64,000 bases of DNA from Lachnospiraceae bacterium (GTDB lineage: Bacteria > Bacillota > Clostridia > Lachnospirales > Lachnospiraceae). Under the pieces are notes generated by a model that made no database searches, was not told where the DNA came from, and was given only the letters and a program-made list of their open reading frames with translations. Location: the NCBI GenBank assembly GCA_015056945.1, contig SVFH01000017.1:1-64000 (forward strand), in the 5' to 3' direction. The translations under genes were made by a program, and so were the position numbers. Shown here piece after piece: positions 1 through 9,951 of this stretch (position 1 is the first letter of the stretch; each line of letters begins with the position of its first letter).

Positions 1-83
1 TTTAATTTAGTGCGGTTGGCGAACCTGCACTTATTATATCACTGGAGGTTTTTTATTCTTGAAGCTAAAGCTATCTGGGAACT

Positions 84-126
84 CACCTGCATAGCAGGTG
101 GTTTTATTGGTTTCTAAACCAATAAA
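84..126. repeat. Two stacked palindromes at the left edge
   Basis: Positions 84-100 form a perfect hairpin, CACCTGC, three-base loop, GCAGGTG, followed by a short T run. Positions 103-126 form a second, TTTATTGGTTT, two bases, AAACCAATAAA. They abut the terminator of the first minus-strand gene. The first may end a plus-strand transcript entering from outside the window. Bases 1-83 hold no recognisable gene. An insertion-sequence end is possible, but no transposase is visible. Confidence 0.5.
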
Positions 127-128
127 AA

Positions 129-162
129 GAAAAGCATGAGTTCATCACTCATGCTTTTCTCT
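129..162 (-). terminator. Rho-independent terminator of the leftward glycan operon
   Basis: The arms AGAAAAGCATGAG and CTCATGCTTTTCT enclose a seven-base loop and are followed on the minus strand by a T-rich tract. The stem contains the last codons and the TGA stop of the upstream membrane protein gene, so the terminator is built into the gene end. Confidence 0.85.
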
Positions 163-1801
163 TTATTACAAATAAATAAGAAAACAATAATAAAAACCAG
201 CTAATCTGTCCCAGCTGCCATGCAAGTTCAACGAATCCAAAACCAAGCACAAGACATAACACCCCAAGAGGAAGAACCCCGTACAAAGAGCCTTTATATT
301 CTCTCAAATGTCTGAATGCAGCAATCGTGTAGCATACAATCCATCCGAAAAAGCAGAGGCCTGAAATCCATCCATACTGAAAAATCATTTGAATAAATAT
401 ATTATGTGCATGAATCATTGCAACATAAGGCGTAATGTACTGTACCCTGTTTTCCGTTGCGACACCCGTCAAACCGGAATTTGCAAGGAATGTTCTCCAA
501 ATTGCAATTCTGATTTCAAAGGCATTGTAACCTTTTTCATAATCCACATAATATTCTTTCCCCTCCCAGTCGGGATCTAACGGTGTCAGAACTTCCGGTT
601 CCTCAGGCGGCTTTGTTGTATCATTTAACACTCTGTCAGCAAGTTCCTTTTCACTTGAAGAAGGAATAAACAACTTGCCAAAGCGCCCCAAAGACTGCTC
701 CATAAATTCGCTGACACTAACATAATCATCCGGATTATTTAAATCGCCACGCATATAATATTCATCATGAAATTCCACGGGATGTTTCAAAATTGTCGGT
801 AAATATCTGATAGACAAATAAGTTGCCGGAAAAACCAAAATCAACAAAGCAACCGTCAATCCAGCTGTAAACAGAACCTTTTTCCATGCAATTCGGCGAT
901 ATTCCCAAAACATAAGCACAAGGAAAGCTGCCGTAAAAGCCAAAGCCAGAAGAATCGTAATTCTTCCGATTGAAAAGAAAATAAAAGCAAAGGTAAAGCA
1001 GTACTGCACCAGCATCAAAACATATAAAATACCGTTTTTATTTTTTTCAAGTTTCAACGAATACAGCTTACACAACGTTAGCGTAAGAACTGCCAAACAC
1101 AAAAGCGCATATATATTGGAATTATAGTACATTCCCCGATATCGGATATACGAATCCGTATACGGTCTGAACCCCAACGCATGAATTTGCTGCAACCAAA
1201 AGCCCAGCATAATCCCCCATACCAGATTGTTTGCCAGCTGCTTTCTCTGTCGTTCGGTAAAAGGTATAGCATAAAGAAATCCAAATACACACAGGGTAAC
1301 AAGCGGCTTATGTACATCATCCGGCATAAAAGCTGCAATCAAAAAATATAAGATAAAGAACACAATTCCCGGATTATGACGTATAAAAGAAAGTAAGACC
1401 TTGCCAATCTTCAATCCGTTCTCTTTGCTCTTTTTGACCCAATCCATACAGGAAAGTAAGAATAATGCTCCGGCCAGTCCAAGTACCCATATATTTATTG
1501 TGATTGTAAAAAGTTCGATATACGGAGCATTCGGTTTTTTCCACAACAAAACATATACAGCGATGAGCATCGCTGCAGAGGCTGCTGAAATCACCGGCAC
1601 CCACCACTTTTTCAAATTACGCAGACCGTAATGCATAAGAATCAGCACACCGAGTATCCACCAGATATTCAAATTAGCAGCTGCCCATTGATCTCCGGTT
1701 CCGCTGCACCTTTTAATATCAATGTATACCATCGTAACAAACAACACGACTTGTATCGCATTAAAAATCCAAGATTTTCCTTTATTAACGATTTCCTTCA
1801 T
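149..1801 (-). CDS. O-antigen ligase/polymerase-like membrane protein
   Basis: Polytopic membrane protein of 550 residues with about ten or more hydrophobic segments. A large hydrophilic loop of roughly 120 residues lies before the last segments and ends in HAHNIFIQMIFQYG, the His-Asn signature typical of the Wzy/WaaL (O-antigen ligase) superfamily. By family it would polymerise or ligate lipid-linked glycans at the outer face of the membrane. I start it at the ATG at 1801, preceded by AAAGGATG. A longer reading frame reaches 1858, but that start lies inside pseB and has no ribosome site. It is the last gene of its operon, just before the terminator at 129-162. A second protein of this type is two genes upstream (2798-4303). 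Substrate unknown. Confidence 0.75.
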   Translation of the reverse strand: MKEIVNKGKSWIFNAIQVVLFVTMVYIDIKRCSGTGDQWAAANLNIWWILGVLILMHYGLRNLKKWWVPVISAASAAMLIAVYVLLWKKPNAPYIELFTITINIWVLGLAGALFLLSCMDWVKKSKENGLKIGKVLLSFIRHNPGIVFFILYFLIAAFMPDDVHKPLVTLCVFGFLYAIPFTERQRKQLANNLVWGIMLGFWLQQIHALGFRPYTDSYIRYRGMYYNSNIYALLCLAVLTLTLCKLYSLKLEKNKNGILYVLMLVQYCFTFAFIFFSIGRITILLALAFTAAFLVLMFWEYRRIAWKKVLFTAGLTVALLILVFPATYLSIRYLPTILKHPVEFHDEYYMRGDLNNPDDYVSVSEFMEQSLGRFGKLFIPSSSEKELADRVLNDTTKPPEEPEVLTPLDPDWEGKEYYVDYEKGYNAFEIRIAIWRTFLANSGLTGVATENRVQYITPYVAMIHAHNIFIQMIFQYGWISGLCFFGWIVCYTIAAFRHLREYKGSLYGVLPLGVLCLVLGFGFVELAWQLGQISWFLLLFSYLFVIKRKA

Positions 1802-1812
1802 CGGACATCCTT

Positions 1813-2796
1813 TCACATCTGCTTCAAAAGTTCGCGAATTTCTTCCACCGTCAGCCACTCGGTATTGTTGTCAGAAGAATAAGAAAAACCTTCCGGTACC
1901 TTTTTACCTGTAGGAACCGGACGTTTCACATCACTCCATACCATCTGCGGATATACAATATAATGCTTATCATATTCATACGTTGTCATGGAGTCCTCTA
2001 CTGTCACCATGATTTCATGCAATTTCTCACCTTCGCGGATTCCCACTTCGGGCATTTCACATCCCGGAAGCATTGCCTGTGCCAAATCCGTAATCTTAAA
2101 GGAAGGAATCTTAGAAATAAAAGTCTCTCCGCCCTTTGCTTCTTCAAGTGCTTTAATAACAAGCTTTACACCTTCTTCAAGGCTGATCCAGAAACGGGTC
2201 ATTCTGTAATCCGTAATCGGAAGTTCCTTCTTACCGCTTTCAATAATATCTTTAAAGAAAGGAATAACGGAACCACGGCTGCCAGCCACGTTTCCGTAGC
2301 GAACGATGGAAAAGCTGATATCCTTGCTTCCCGCATATGCATTTGCTGCGATAAAAAGTTTATCAGAAACAAGCTTGGTTCCTCCGTAAAGATTTACGGG
2401 ATTTACAGCCTTGTCTGTGGAAAGTGCTACAACCTTCTTAACACCGCAGTCAAGCGCTGCTTCAATGATATTCTGTGCACCGTGAATATTTGTCTTAATA
2501 GCTTCATTCGGATTGTACTCACATGCCGGCACCTGCTTCATTGCCGCTGCATGAATCACATAATCAACGCCTTCAAATGCGCGTTTCATACGTTCCAAAT
2601 CGCGAACATCCCCGATAAAAAAGCGGATTTTTTCCTTATACTCTTTAAAGTCAATCGACATATTAAACTGCTTAAATTCATCTCTCGAGTAAATAATAAT
2701 CTTCTTCGGGTTATAATGTGTCAGCACATATTTGGTAAATGCCTTACCAAAGCTTCCTGTACCTCCGGTAATCAAAATGGTCTTATTGTTTAACAT
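1813..2796 (-). CDS. pseB: UDP-GlcNAc 4,6-dehydratase (inverting), PseB-type
   Basis: A 327-residue short-chain dehydrogenase. It has the Rossmann motif TGGTGSFG at residue 10, AAAMKQVPACEYNP, the catalytic STDKAVNP...YGGTK and the RMTRFWISLEEGV stretch seen in PseB rather than in CapE. The C-terminal SSDNNTEWLTVEEI tail is also typical. PseB converts UDP-GlcNAc to the 4-keto-6-deoxy-L-arabino sugar, the first step of pseudaminic acid synthesis, in the cytosol. One base separates it from the upstream gene. PseC, PseG and PseI are not in the window, but a PseF-like cytidylyltransferase lies at 40288. The intermediate could instead feed another amino sugar. Confidence 0.88.
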   Translation of the reverse strand: MLNNKTILITGGTGSFGKAFTKYVLTHYNPKKIIIYSRDEFKQFNMSIDFKEYKEKIRFFIGDVRDLERMKRAFEGVDYVIHAAAMKQVPACEYNPNEAIKTNIHGAQNIIEAALDCGVKKVVALSTDKAVNPVNLYGGTKLVSDKLFIAANAYAGSKDISFSIVRYGNVAGSRGSVIPFFKDIIESGKKELPITDYRMTRFWISLEEGVKLVIKALEEAKGGETFISKIPSFKITDLAQAMLPGCEMPEVGIREGEKLHEIMVTVEDSMTTYEYDKHYIVYPQMVWSDVKRPVPTGKKVPEGFSYSSDNNTEWLTVEEIRELLKQM

Positions 2797-2797
2797 T

Positions 2798-4303
2798 TTA
2801 TTTCTTCTCCTTCTCGTTCTTCTCTATTTTAACCAACAACGGATATTGCATCAAAAGCATGATAAACGGAATCGGATAAATCCAATGATACATATCCGTA
2901 AGCATCCCGCCGAGTGCAAGGGCAATCCATAACACCGGTAACAAATAAATCTTATTATCTGATGCTGCTTTTTTGATTGCCGTAACAAATAATCCTATAT
3001 TCCAACAAAGATATGCACCACCGCCAATAATACCGTAATTATACAAATTGGAAATGTAGGAATTATGTGCATGTAAACGATGCGGTTTCACCTCTTCCAG
3101 ATAAGTTGAAAGATGTCCGAACCAGTTTAAATTCGTAAAGTAATTATACCAGATGCCCAATCGACCGCTTGAAAAACGGTCTAACATGGCAATCGGGGTT
3201 CCATGTTCAAACATACGGCTTTCCGCGCGGAACATGGTACTTGCACGCACATGCCAGTATACAACTTTATTATAAATCATATCATTCGGAATCAAAGCAC
3301 GCAATGTTTCGCGGTCAACCTGATACAAGCCCCATAAAACGCCAAAGCCTGCGACAAGAAGAACACATGCCGTAATACAAATAATCAGGAATCTTTTTTT
3401 CATCGTTCCCGGCTTTTGATCCGCCGGACAACAAACAAAGGCAAAAAAGACAACACAAATTAACGCAAGCATTGCTGTTCTGGCACTAATCATGGATACT
3501 GCCGTAAGAGAGAACGCCAGTGCTCCAAGAATCGGAATGAAGCGCCATGACCATTTCCACCTGCCTTCTCTTTTGACAAGAAACCAATACATGGCACATA
3601 CCGTTGCCCCGGCACAAAACAAACCTATTGTAGAAAGATTTAAAAACACTCCCCAGTAACGGCTTCCTTCATAAGGCACTTCCATTAATGACTTGCCAAA
3701 AATCCAGCAAACGCTTCCCACAAAGGAAACTGAGAAACAGTTCATCAGCTTCACCCAGACCTGTGGTGTCAGTTTAATCAGATAAATCACCGCAAACGGA
3801 CAAAGGAAACAAAATGTATTTGCCCTTCCGATACTGAATATCCACGTAAATACAAACGCAAACATTAAGATTCCGGTCAGCCACCAGTTTCTGTTTTTCA
3901 ACTTCACAAAATTCTTTCTGATAATCGCATCAATCAGAATAATGCCACAAAGCCCATACGCAATCAGGCGCATTTCCATTGCCTGAAAGAGTTCGGATTC
4001 AAACATCATCTTTTTCATATAAAAGATACAACCTGCTGCATAGCCACCTGCCGCAAGCAGACAAATCCAATGCCAGATATGTGCGCGCGTTGCTACAATA
4101 ATAACGCCTAGCAGATAACAGATTGCCTTGAAATTATAATAATCCCTGATAACCTGAAATTCTGCTTCCGTACCATAACATAAATTCAGACACATTTTTA
4201 AGAAAAAGTACAGATAAAACGCAATCTCTGCTACCGCGAGCATCTTTTTCACAATACTTTTGTCTTTTAATTCTTTGATTTTATCAATCATTGATTTCAT
4301 CAA
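2798..4303 (-). CDS. O-antigen polymerase/ligase-like membrane protein
   Basis: A 501-residue polytopic protein with about eleven hydrophobic segments. The outer loop near the C-terminus contains RLHAHNSYISNLYNYG, the same HAHN motif as the protein at 149-1801, placing it in the Wzy/WaaL-like superfamily. Overall identity to that neighbour looks low, so the two probably act on different acceptors or one polymerises while the other ligates (inference). It lies between pseB and the PglF-like dehydratase with almost no spacing, so it is co-transcribed. The first Met (MMKSM) is used; the start one codon later is equally possible. Confidence 0.72.
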   Translation of the reverse strand: MMKSMIDKIKELKDKSIVKKMLAVAEIAFYLYFFLKMCLNLCYGTEAEFQVIRDYYNFKAICYLLGVIIVATRAHIWHWICLLAAGGYAAGCIFYMKKMMFESELFQAMEMRLIAYGLCGIILIDAIIRKNFVKLKNRNWWLTGILMFAFVFTWIFSIGRANTFCFLCPFAVIYLIKLTPQVWVKLMNCFSVSFVGSVCWIFGKSLMEVPYEGSRYWGVFLNLSTIGLFCAGATVCAMYWFLVKREGRWKWSWRFIPILGALAFSLTAVSMISARTAMLALICVVFFAFVCCPADQKPGTMKKRFLIICITACVLLVAGFGVLWGLYQVDRETLRALIPNDMIYNKVVYWHVRASTMFRAESRMFEHGTPIAMLDRFSSGRLGIWYNYFTNLNWFGHLSTYLEEVKPHRLHAHNSYISNLYNYGIIGGGAYLCWNIGLFVTAIKKAASDNKIYLLPVLWIALALGGMLTDMYHWIYPIPFIMLLMQYPLLVKIEKNEKEKK

Positions 4304-4306
4304 ACT

Positions 4307-6184
4307 TTATTTCCTTTCTTCCGAGAAAGTATAAGTAGATACAATTTCACTCACCTTCTCACGTACACCCGGACATTCATCGCGGACAATTTTATCCAGT
4401 TCCGTCAACTGGTCACGGAAACGTTCCTCGTCAAACACAATCGGCTTACCGATATGAATCAGATTGTTTTCCGTACTCTGTAAACCTTCTTCTGACATCA
4501 GAAGCTCTTCATACATTTTTTCACCCGGGCGCAATCCCGTAAATACAATTTCGATATCCTCACCGACACGGTAACCGGATAATTTAATCAGATTCACCGC
4601 CAGGTCATAAATCTTAACAGGTTCACCCATATTCAGGACAAAGATTTCACCGCCCTTGGCATATGCGCCAGCCTGAAGCACAAGCGATACTGCCTCCGGA
4701 ATGGTCATAAAATAGCGAATGATGTCAGGATCGGTTACCGTTACCGGTCCGCCGGCTGCAATCTGACTCTTAAAAAGCGGAATAACACTGCCGTTACTTC
4801 CAAGCACATTACCAAAACGCACTGCCACAAATTTGGTCTCGGAATGTCTGCTCATCATCTGGATAATCATTTCACAGATTCTCTTGGAAGCTCCCATAAT
4901 GTTCGTGGGATTTACCGCTTTATCCGTAGAAATCATAACAAAACGCTGCGCATGATATTTATCGGCCATCTTAGCTGTTTTGTAGGTACCAAAGACATTA
5001 TTCTTAATCGCCTCATTCGGACTGTCCTCCATCAGGGGAACATGCTTATGCGCTGCCGCATGATAAACAATTTCCGGTTCATATTCTGCAAAAATCGCTT
5101 CAAGACGCTTTTCATTTCGGACAGAAGCAATCAATACCTGCAAATCAAGTTCCGGATGTTTTTTCTTTAATTCCTGTTGTATTTCATATACACTGTTTTC
5201 GTATATATCAAGTATCAGCAACTGTTTCGGATGATGTGCCGCAATCTGCCTGCACAACTCGCTTCCGATAGATCCGCCACCACCGGTCACAAGAACCTTA
5301 CGGTCTTTCACATACCCAATGATTTCTTCAATATTAACTTTTGCCGGGTCTCTTCCGAGCAAATCTTCAATCTGAACTTCGCGAAGCTTTGAAACACTGA
5401 CTTCACCGTTAATCAACTGATAGATTGCCGGTAAAATACGTAGTTTACATCCGGTATCTTTACATATGTCAATAATCGGTCCAACCTGCGAAGGTTTGGC
5501 TGAAGGAATCGCAATGATAATCTCATGAATATCATATTTTTTGACGGATTCTTTAATCACATCCCTGCCGCCCACAATCGGTACACCACGCAAGGTTTTA
5601 CCGTGGCAGCCTTCACTGTCATCAATCAGGCATTTCACCTTCATCGTCAGATAATTTGTACTTTCAATCTCTTTGAGAATCGCATTTCCTGCCGCACCGG
5701 CACCAATTACCATGACATTGCTCAACTCTGAACGATGTAATATCTGCTGTCTCCGCTGGTTTACCATGCGAAGTAACCTATATCCGAAACGGATTGCACA
5801 CGTACAGCCAAGCAACGAAAATCCGTAAAACGGTATAAACGAACGAGGCATCACGATTCCTTTGAGTTTATAAAGGATAAAAACCACAATACAGGATGAA
5901 CAAACGCCCAAAATAATATTAACCAATTCATTGGCACTTGCATAACGCCAAACACTTTTATATAACCGCCATAACCAAAACAGCAAAATCGTACATATCA
6001 CGCATACCCACAGCATGTCAAAAGCCGGTTCCAAAAATCGTTTCTGAATTCCTGATACTGAGAAGTCGAATCGCATGAACAATGCCCAAAATACCGAAAA
6101 AGACACAGAAATAACATCAAGAAATACCAACAAAAGCATTCTTGTATATTTTGCTACCGGCTTACGCTCTTTTGTCTTACTCAT
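4307..6184 (-). CDS. UDP-sugar 4,6-dehydratase, membrane-bound PglF/CapD family
   Basis: A 625-residue protein. Four transmembrane segments fill about residues 15-140, a first nucleotide-binding fold starts at VIGAGAAGNAIL near residue 160, and the catalytic dehydratase fold begins with VTGGGGSIGSE near residue 300. The active-site stretch STDKAVNPTNIMGASKR has Met in place of the usual Tyr of YxxxK, as in PglF and other large members of this family. The expected product is UDP-2-acetamido-2,6-dideoxy-xylo-hexos-4-ulose, the substrate for a PglE-type transaminase, and one is encoded at 12182. The ATG at 6184 is chosen for its GGAGG site six bases upstream. The frame extends to 6217 but overlaps ugd. 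Confidence 0.88.
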   Translation of the reverse strand: MSKTKERKPVAKYTRMLLLVFLDVISVSFSVFWALFMRFDFSVSGIQKRFLEPAFDMLWVCVICTILLFWLWRLYKSVWRYASANELVNIILGVCSSCIVVFILYKLKGIVMPRSFIPFYGFSLLGCTCAIRFGYRLLRMVNQRRQQILHRSELSNVMVIGAGAAGNAILKEIESTNYLTMKVKCLIDDSEGCHGKTLRGVPIVGGRDVIKESVKKYDIHEIIIAIPSAKPSQVGPIIDICKDTGCKLRILPAIYQLINGEVSVSKLREVQIEDLLGRDPAKVNIEEIIGYVKDRKVLVTGGGGSIGSELCRQIAAHHPKQLLILDIYENSVYEIQQELKKKHPELDLQVLIASVRNEKRLEAIFAEYEPEIVYHAAAHKHVPLMEDSPNEAIKNNVFGTYKTAKMADKYHAQRFVMISTDKAVNPTNIMGASKRICEMIIQMMSRHSETKFVAVRFGNVLGSNGSVIPLFKSQIAAGGPVTVTDPDIIRYFMTIPEAVSLVLQAGAYAKGGEIFVLNMGEPVKIYDLAVNLIKLSGYRVGEDIEIVFTGLRPGEKMYEELLMSEEGLQSTENNLIHIGKPIVFDEERFRDQLTELDKIVRDECPGVREKVSEIVSTYTFSEERK

Positions 6185-6194
6185 GTTTCCTCCA

Positions 6195-7406
6195 TTAATC
6201 CCTTGCAAAAACATCACGGGTATATACTTTTTCCGTCACATCCGCCAAACACTCCTCGTAACGGTTCGCAACAATCACATCACTGCGTTTTTTGAATTCC
6301 TCAAAATCCTTCACCACTTCAAAACCTGCAAAGGTATCACTCTGAAGCGTCTTCTCATATATAATTACATTTGCTCCGCTTTCCTGCAAATGCTGCATAA
6401 CCCCCTGAATGGAACTTTGTCTGAAATTATCGGAATTGGATTTCATTGTCAGTCTGTAAATACCTATTACGGTATCTTTCGGCAACTTATTACCGTTTTC
6501 ACCTGCATCCGCTTTGCGCAACACACGTTCTGCAATGAAATTCTTACGCGTCTGATTTGCTTCCACAATTGCCTCAATCAGATTCTCCGGCACATTTCGA
6601 TAATTTGCAAGCAGCTGCTTGGTATCTTTGGGCAGGCAGTATCCGCCGTAACCAAAAGACGGATTATTATAAAAGTCCCCGATTCTCGGATCCAAACAAA
6701 CCCCTTTGATAATTGATGACGTATCAAGTCCATACACCTCTGCATACGTGTCCAGCTCATTAAAATATGCAACGCGCAATGCCAGATATGTATTGGCAAA
6801 CAGCTTCACCGCTTCCGCTTCCGTTGCCTGCATCACAAGGATATCTATTTCTTCCTTTAGGGCGCCTTCATTTAAAAGTCCTGCAAACACATTTGCAAAA
6901 GGTCTCATTTCATCAGTGCAAATGCCTACAATAATACGGCTCGGATAAAGGTTATCATACAACGCTCTTCCTTCGCGCAAAAATTCGGGGCTGAAAATAA
7001 TTCTGTCATGACCTGTTTCTTCAATCATTCTCTGCGTAAATCCGACAGGAACCGTTGATTTTACCACAATCACAGCCTCCGGATTTGCGTCAATCACCTG
7101 GCGGATAACTGCTTCCACCGAAGAAGTATCAAAGAAATTCCGCTCTTCATCATAATTTGTCGGTGTTGCAACAATAACAAATTCCGCTGTTTGGTATGCT
7201 TCTTTCGCATCCAGTGTGGCTGTCAGACGCAAACCGCCGTTTTTTAAATATCTTTCTATTTCAGCATCCGCAATGGGAGAAATACCGTTACGAATCATTT
7301 GCACTTTTTCTTCAATAATATCAACTGCCGTAACTTCATGTCTTTGCGCTAACAATACCGCAAGAGACAATCCCACATATCCGGTCCCTGCAATTACTAT
7401 TTTCAT
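6195..7406 (-). CDS. ugd: UDP-glucose 6-dehydrogenase
   Basis: A 403-residue protein with the N-terminal NAD fold ([10 protein letters not shown]), the ATPTNYD and STVPVGFT motifs, the [11 protein letters not shown] substrate loop and the catalytic cysteine in [14 protein letters not shown] near residue 255. It oxidises UDP-glucose twice to UDP-glucuronate for the surface polymer. Length and motifs are full and normal. Its start overlaps the end of the cytidylyltransferase gene by four bases (ATGA), so the two are translationally coupled. No glucuronate epimerase or decarboxylase is visible, so glucuronate itself is the likely product. Confidence 0.93.
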   Translation of the reverse strand: MKIVIAGTGYVGLSLAVLLAQRHEVTAVDIIEEKVQMIRNGISPIADAEIERYLKNGGLRLTATLDAKEAYQTAEFVIVATPTNYDEERNFFDTSSVEAVIRQVIDANPEAVIVVKSTVPVGFTQRMIEETGHDRIIFSPEFLREGRALYDNLYPSRIIVGICTDEMRPFANVFAGLLNEGALKEEIDILVMQATEAEAVKLFANTYLALRVAYFNELDTYAEVYGLDTSSIIKGVCLDPRIGDFYNNPSFGYGGYCLPKDTKQLLANYRNVPENLIEAIVEANQTRKNFIAERVLRKADAGENGNKLPKDTVIGIYRLTMKSNSDNFRQSSIQGVMQHLQESGANVIIYEKTLQSDTFAGFEVVKDFEEFKKRSDVIVANRYEECLADVTEKVYTRDVFARD

Positions 7407-7819
7407 TCTTCAATCATCCTTTCCGCATCATATCCCAATTCACGCTTAATCTGCGTTGTTGAGATTTGTGGAGTCCTCGGAAGATATACAACCTCTGCCC
7501 CTTCTTCCTTCAGGAAATCAAACTTCCCTTCCCAGTCATTTCCCATTACAAAAACATCCACATTGTAATCATGGATATCACTTCTTTTCTGTTCCCAGTT
7601 ATTTTCCGGAATAATCAAATCCACGTAACGAATGGCTTCGAGCATGCTTTTACGTTCTTCATACGTAAAATAACATTTTTTCTGTTTTTCTTTCCAGTTA
7701 AACTCATCGGTAGAAAGCGCCACAATCAGATAATCCCCCTGCGCCTTGGCACGACGTAAAAGATTGATGTGACCGTAATGTAATAAATCAAATGTCCCGT
7801 AAGTAATGACACGTCTCAT
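7403..7819 (-). CDS. tagD: Glycerol-3-phosphate cytidylyltransferase-like (TagD family)
   Basis: A 138-residue single-domain nucleotidyltransferase with the HxGH motif in [14 protein letters not shown] and the C-terminal [11 protein letters not shown], both hallmarks of TagD/GCT enzymes that make CDP-glycerol from CTP and glycerol-3-phosphate. Length is close to the family norm of about 130 residues. It sits directly after a LicD gene, whose family moves phospho-alditols or phosphocholine from CDP donors, so the pair probably adds a phosphoglycerol-type group to the glycan (inference). No TagB/TagF-like teichoic acid polymerase is in the window. A related alditol phosphate cannot be excluded. 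Confidence 0.85.
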   Translation of the reverse strand: MRRVITYGTFDLLHYGHINLLRRAKAQGDYLIVALSTDEFNWKEKQKKCYFTYEERKSMLEAIRYVDLIIPENNWEQKRSDIHDYNVDVFVMGNDWEGKFDFLKEEGAEVVYLPRTPQISTTQIKRELGYDAERMIEE

Positions 7820-7847
7820 GAAAGAATTCCTCCGTCATCATGCGATG

Positions 7848-8741
7848 TTATAAGTCAAAAACAATCTGCCAGTCTTCTCTGGCTTCAATTCCCAAATCAT
7901 GCAGCGGCACCCTTGCCTCAGGCTCCGGCACACTCTTGTAATTGCCGTATCTGTTAATCAGGAAATCCTCCGGATTGGCAATTGCCAAAAAAGAATAACC
8001 GCAAAGATTCATCTCTGTTAAATTCTCAAACCATTCCATGCGATAGGTGCGTGACACATCCTGCCAGGTTCCCGTGTGTGAAAGCGCATACTCGGAAGAT
8101 TTCTTATAGTTTCCGGTAATCATCTTCTCATGCATGGAAATCATTTTGCTTCCCCAAATCGCCTTTTCCAAACGTCCGATAGCCCTGCAGAAATAATATT
8201 CCATCGCAAAAAGGAATCGTCCCAAACCGCGTTTTTTCTTAATCCTCTCCTGGTAAGTTACGCCGGAAAAGAAACCGAAACGGAACATTCTTGAAACCAT
8301 ATTCATCGTAAATCTCTTGAACTCCGAAGCCGGTGCCGGATCAAACACAAAAATATCGATAAAACAATCCTTTTCAAAAGATTCTTTGGTTGCAAAGCGG
8401 TCCGTAAACAACACCTTAAACAGTTTGTATGCCTCGTCCCCCTTAACAACCTTCTTAAATTTCTCAAACTCAGCGCGCGTCATCATGACATCCGCATCAT
8501 CATCCCACGGAATAAATTCGCCGTGACGAAGTGCTCCCAAAAGGGTTCCGTATGCGATGGAATACCCGATTCCGTTCTCGCGGCAAATCTTGTCCACACA
8601 AATCAAAAGTTCCAAAAGTTCCTTGTGTTTCTCAATAAGATTACAGCGCACTTCTGCCTCAGCAATCTCTTCCCATGACACAATGGGCACGGACTCTATT
8701 TCTTTCTTAATACGCGCAATGCGTTCCTCAAATTTCTTCAT
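7848..8741 (-). CDS. licD: LicD family phosphotransferase
   Basis: A 297-residue protein with the LicD/fukutin-type core: YGTLLGALRHGEFIPWDDD near residues 64-82, then DADVMM and DCFIDIFVFD. The Asp cluster is the nucleotidyltransferase-like active site. The family transfers phosphocholine or phospho-alditols from a CDP-activated donor to glycans. The next gene is TagD-like, which suggests CDP-glycerol as donor. A helical N-terminus and a cytosolic location are expected. It follows a glycosyltransferase gene by about 20 bases and is probably co-transcribed with it. Confidence 0.85.
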   Translation of the reverse strand: MKKFEERIARIKKEIESVPIVSWEEIAEAEVRCNLIEKHKELLELLICVDKICRENGIGYSIAYGTLLGALRHGEFIPWDDDADVMMTRAEFEKFKKVVKGDEAYKLFKVLFTDRFATKESFEKDCFIDIFVFDPAPASEFKRFTMNMVSRMFRFGFFSGVTYQERIKKKRGLGRFLFAMEYYFCRAIGRLEKAIWGSKMISMHEKMITGNYKKSSEYALSHTGTWQDVSRTYRMEWFENLTEMNLCGYSFLAIANPEDFLINRYGNYKSVPEPEARVPLHDLGIEAREDWQIVFDL

Positions 8742-8762
8742 TTCATGCTCCTCAAAAAAAGC

Positions 8763-9926
8763 TTATCTTGTCGTCTCAGCTTTTTCCCAGAAAGGCTTTG
8801 CCTTTCCCGTCAGAATATTGAATACACCGTTCCACTGTGCAACCACAGTCATACAGTAGTAGAAAATCATACGTAATACTTTGTTTTTGGTTTTAAAAAT
8901 CAATTGCAGCAATGCACAGAAATAGAACAAATTCTGCAGCACAAACAGTACAAAATATACCGGATGTAAAACAAGCAATGCGTTCAGTACATATACAAGC
9001 AGATGGTTAATCCACAAAAGATATCTGCAGGTTCTGTGTCCGAAATAAAAGTAGGAATACCACTTGCAACGGAATACATTCAGGATACGTATATCGGGTA
9101 AAATTGCCCGCAAAATACCTCTGCACATACGTACTTTTCTTTTATACTCATCCTCGTCCACTTCACCGGCTTTTTCATAAGCGACTGCATCTTTGTTATA
9201 TAATGCCTTTTTTCCGTGAATCGCATAATGCATCGGCATATTTCCGTCATGGCAGCGAATCGGATCCAGATAAATATATTCGGAATTACGGCATGCATAC
9301 AGCGCACCGTTCCCTGCTGTAATTGTCTGGATTCTGCTTTCTATTTCGCGGCTTCGCAAATCCGAATCCCAATAGCCCGATTCCGAACTTGCCGTCATGG
9401 AATCTCCGGGATTGACATAGGTCAGTCGGCCGGTTACATACGAAACATCCTCTGTGGCAAATGCCGCCATCAGTTCCTTCACCGAATTCTTATCAAGCAT
9501 CGCATTGGCATCCGTCATCACAAGGAATTCCGTCGTTACTTCACGCTGCGCTTCATTCTGCGCATTTGTTTTACCTTTGCGTTCTTTCACACAAAACAGC
9601 CGCATGTCAACTTCAGGATGTTCTGCAATAAAAGCTTCCGTAATCTCGTTCGTCGCATCCGTACTGTTATCAGAACTGATTAAAAATGAGATCTTATCTC
9701 GCGGATAATCCAGTTCACAAATATTCTCAAGCTTTTCACGGATTACTTTTTCCTCATTATGTGCCACAACCATAACCGTGACTGTCGGCAACCGGGAATA
9801 GTCTTTTTTTAATTCACGCTTTCTAAAAATCTTGGATAAAACCTTCAGGGAAACAGGATATCCCACCATCGCCCAAAAGATGAAAAAAGCACATATCCAA
9901 AATACAATCTGAATTGCAATAAACAT
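8763..9926 (-). CDS. Membrane-anchored family 2 glycosyltransferase
   Basis: A 387-residue protein. An N-terminal transmembrane helix (about 5-28) is followed by a GT-A domain starting PTVTVMVVAHNEE, with SSDNSTDATNE and the metal-binding TDANAM, and about three hydrophobic segments near 300-365. The layout resembles processive membrane GT2 enzymes, but the acceptor motif is RKVRMCRGI instead of QxxRW, so it may add single residues. The ATG at 9926 has GAGG seven bases upstream; a TTG two codons earlier lies too close to that site. Sugar and acceptor cannot be read from the sequence. Confidence 0.78.
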   Translation of the reverse strand: MFIAIQIVFWICAFFIFWAMVGYPVSLKVLSKIFRKRELKKDYSRLPTVTVMVVAHNEEKVIREKLENICELDYPRDKISFLISSDNSTDATNEITEAFIAEHPEVDMRLFCVKERKGKTNAQNEAQREVTTEFLVMTDANAMLDKNSVKELMAAFATEDVSYVTGRLTYVNPGDSMTASSESGYWDSDLRSREIESRIQTITAGNGALYACRNSEYIYLDPIRCHDGNMPMHYAIHGKKALYNKDAVAYEKAGEVDEDEYKRKVRMCRGILRAILPDIRILNVFRCKWYSYFYFGHRTCRYLLWINHLLVYVLNALLVLHPVYFVLFVLQNLFYFCALLQLIFKTKNKVLRMIFYYCMTVVAQWNGVFNILTGKAKPFWEKAETTR

Positions 9927-9951
9927 ACTCAAACCTCTTATCAGTGTTGCA

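Noticed and set aside
1-128. Insertion-sequence end or transposase remnant at the left edge
   Set aside because: Only stacked hairpins and AT-rich sequence are present. No terminal repeat pair, transposase codons or target duplication can be seen in the window.
1963-2793. Long plus-strand frame opposite pseB (276 codons), and similar ones at 6075-6716, 11464-12201 and 12563-13117
   Set aside because: They lie fully opposite clear, motif-bearing genes, have Cys/Phe/His-rich sequence without domains, and lack ribosome sites. They are antisense shadows.
4307-6184. Loss of the catalytic Tyr in the PglF-like dehydratase (Met in IMGASK)
   Set aside because: Met at this position is normal for the large membrane-bound PglF/FlaA1-type dehydratases, so it is not a sign of inactivation.
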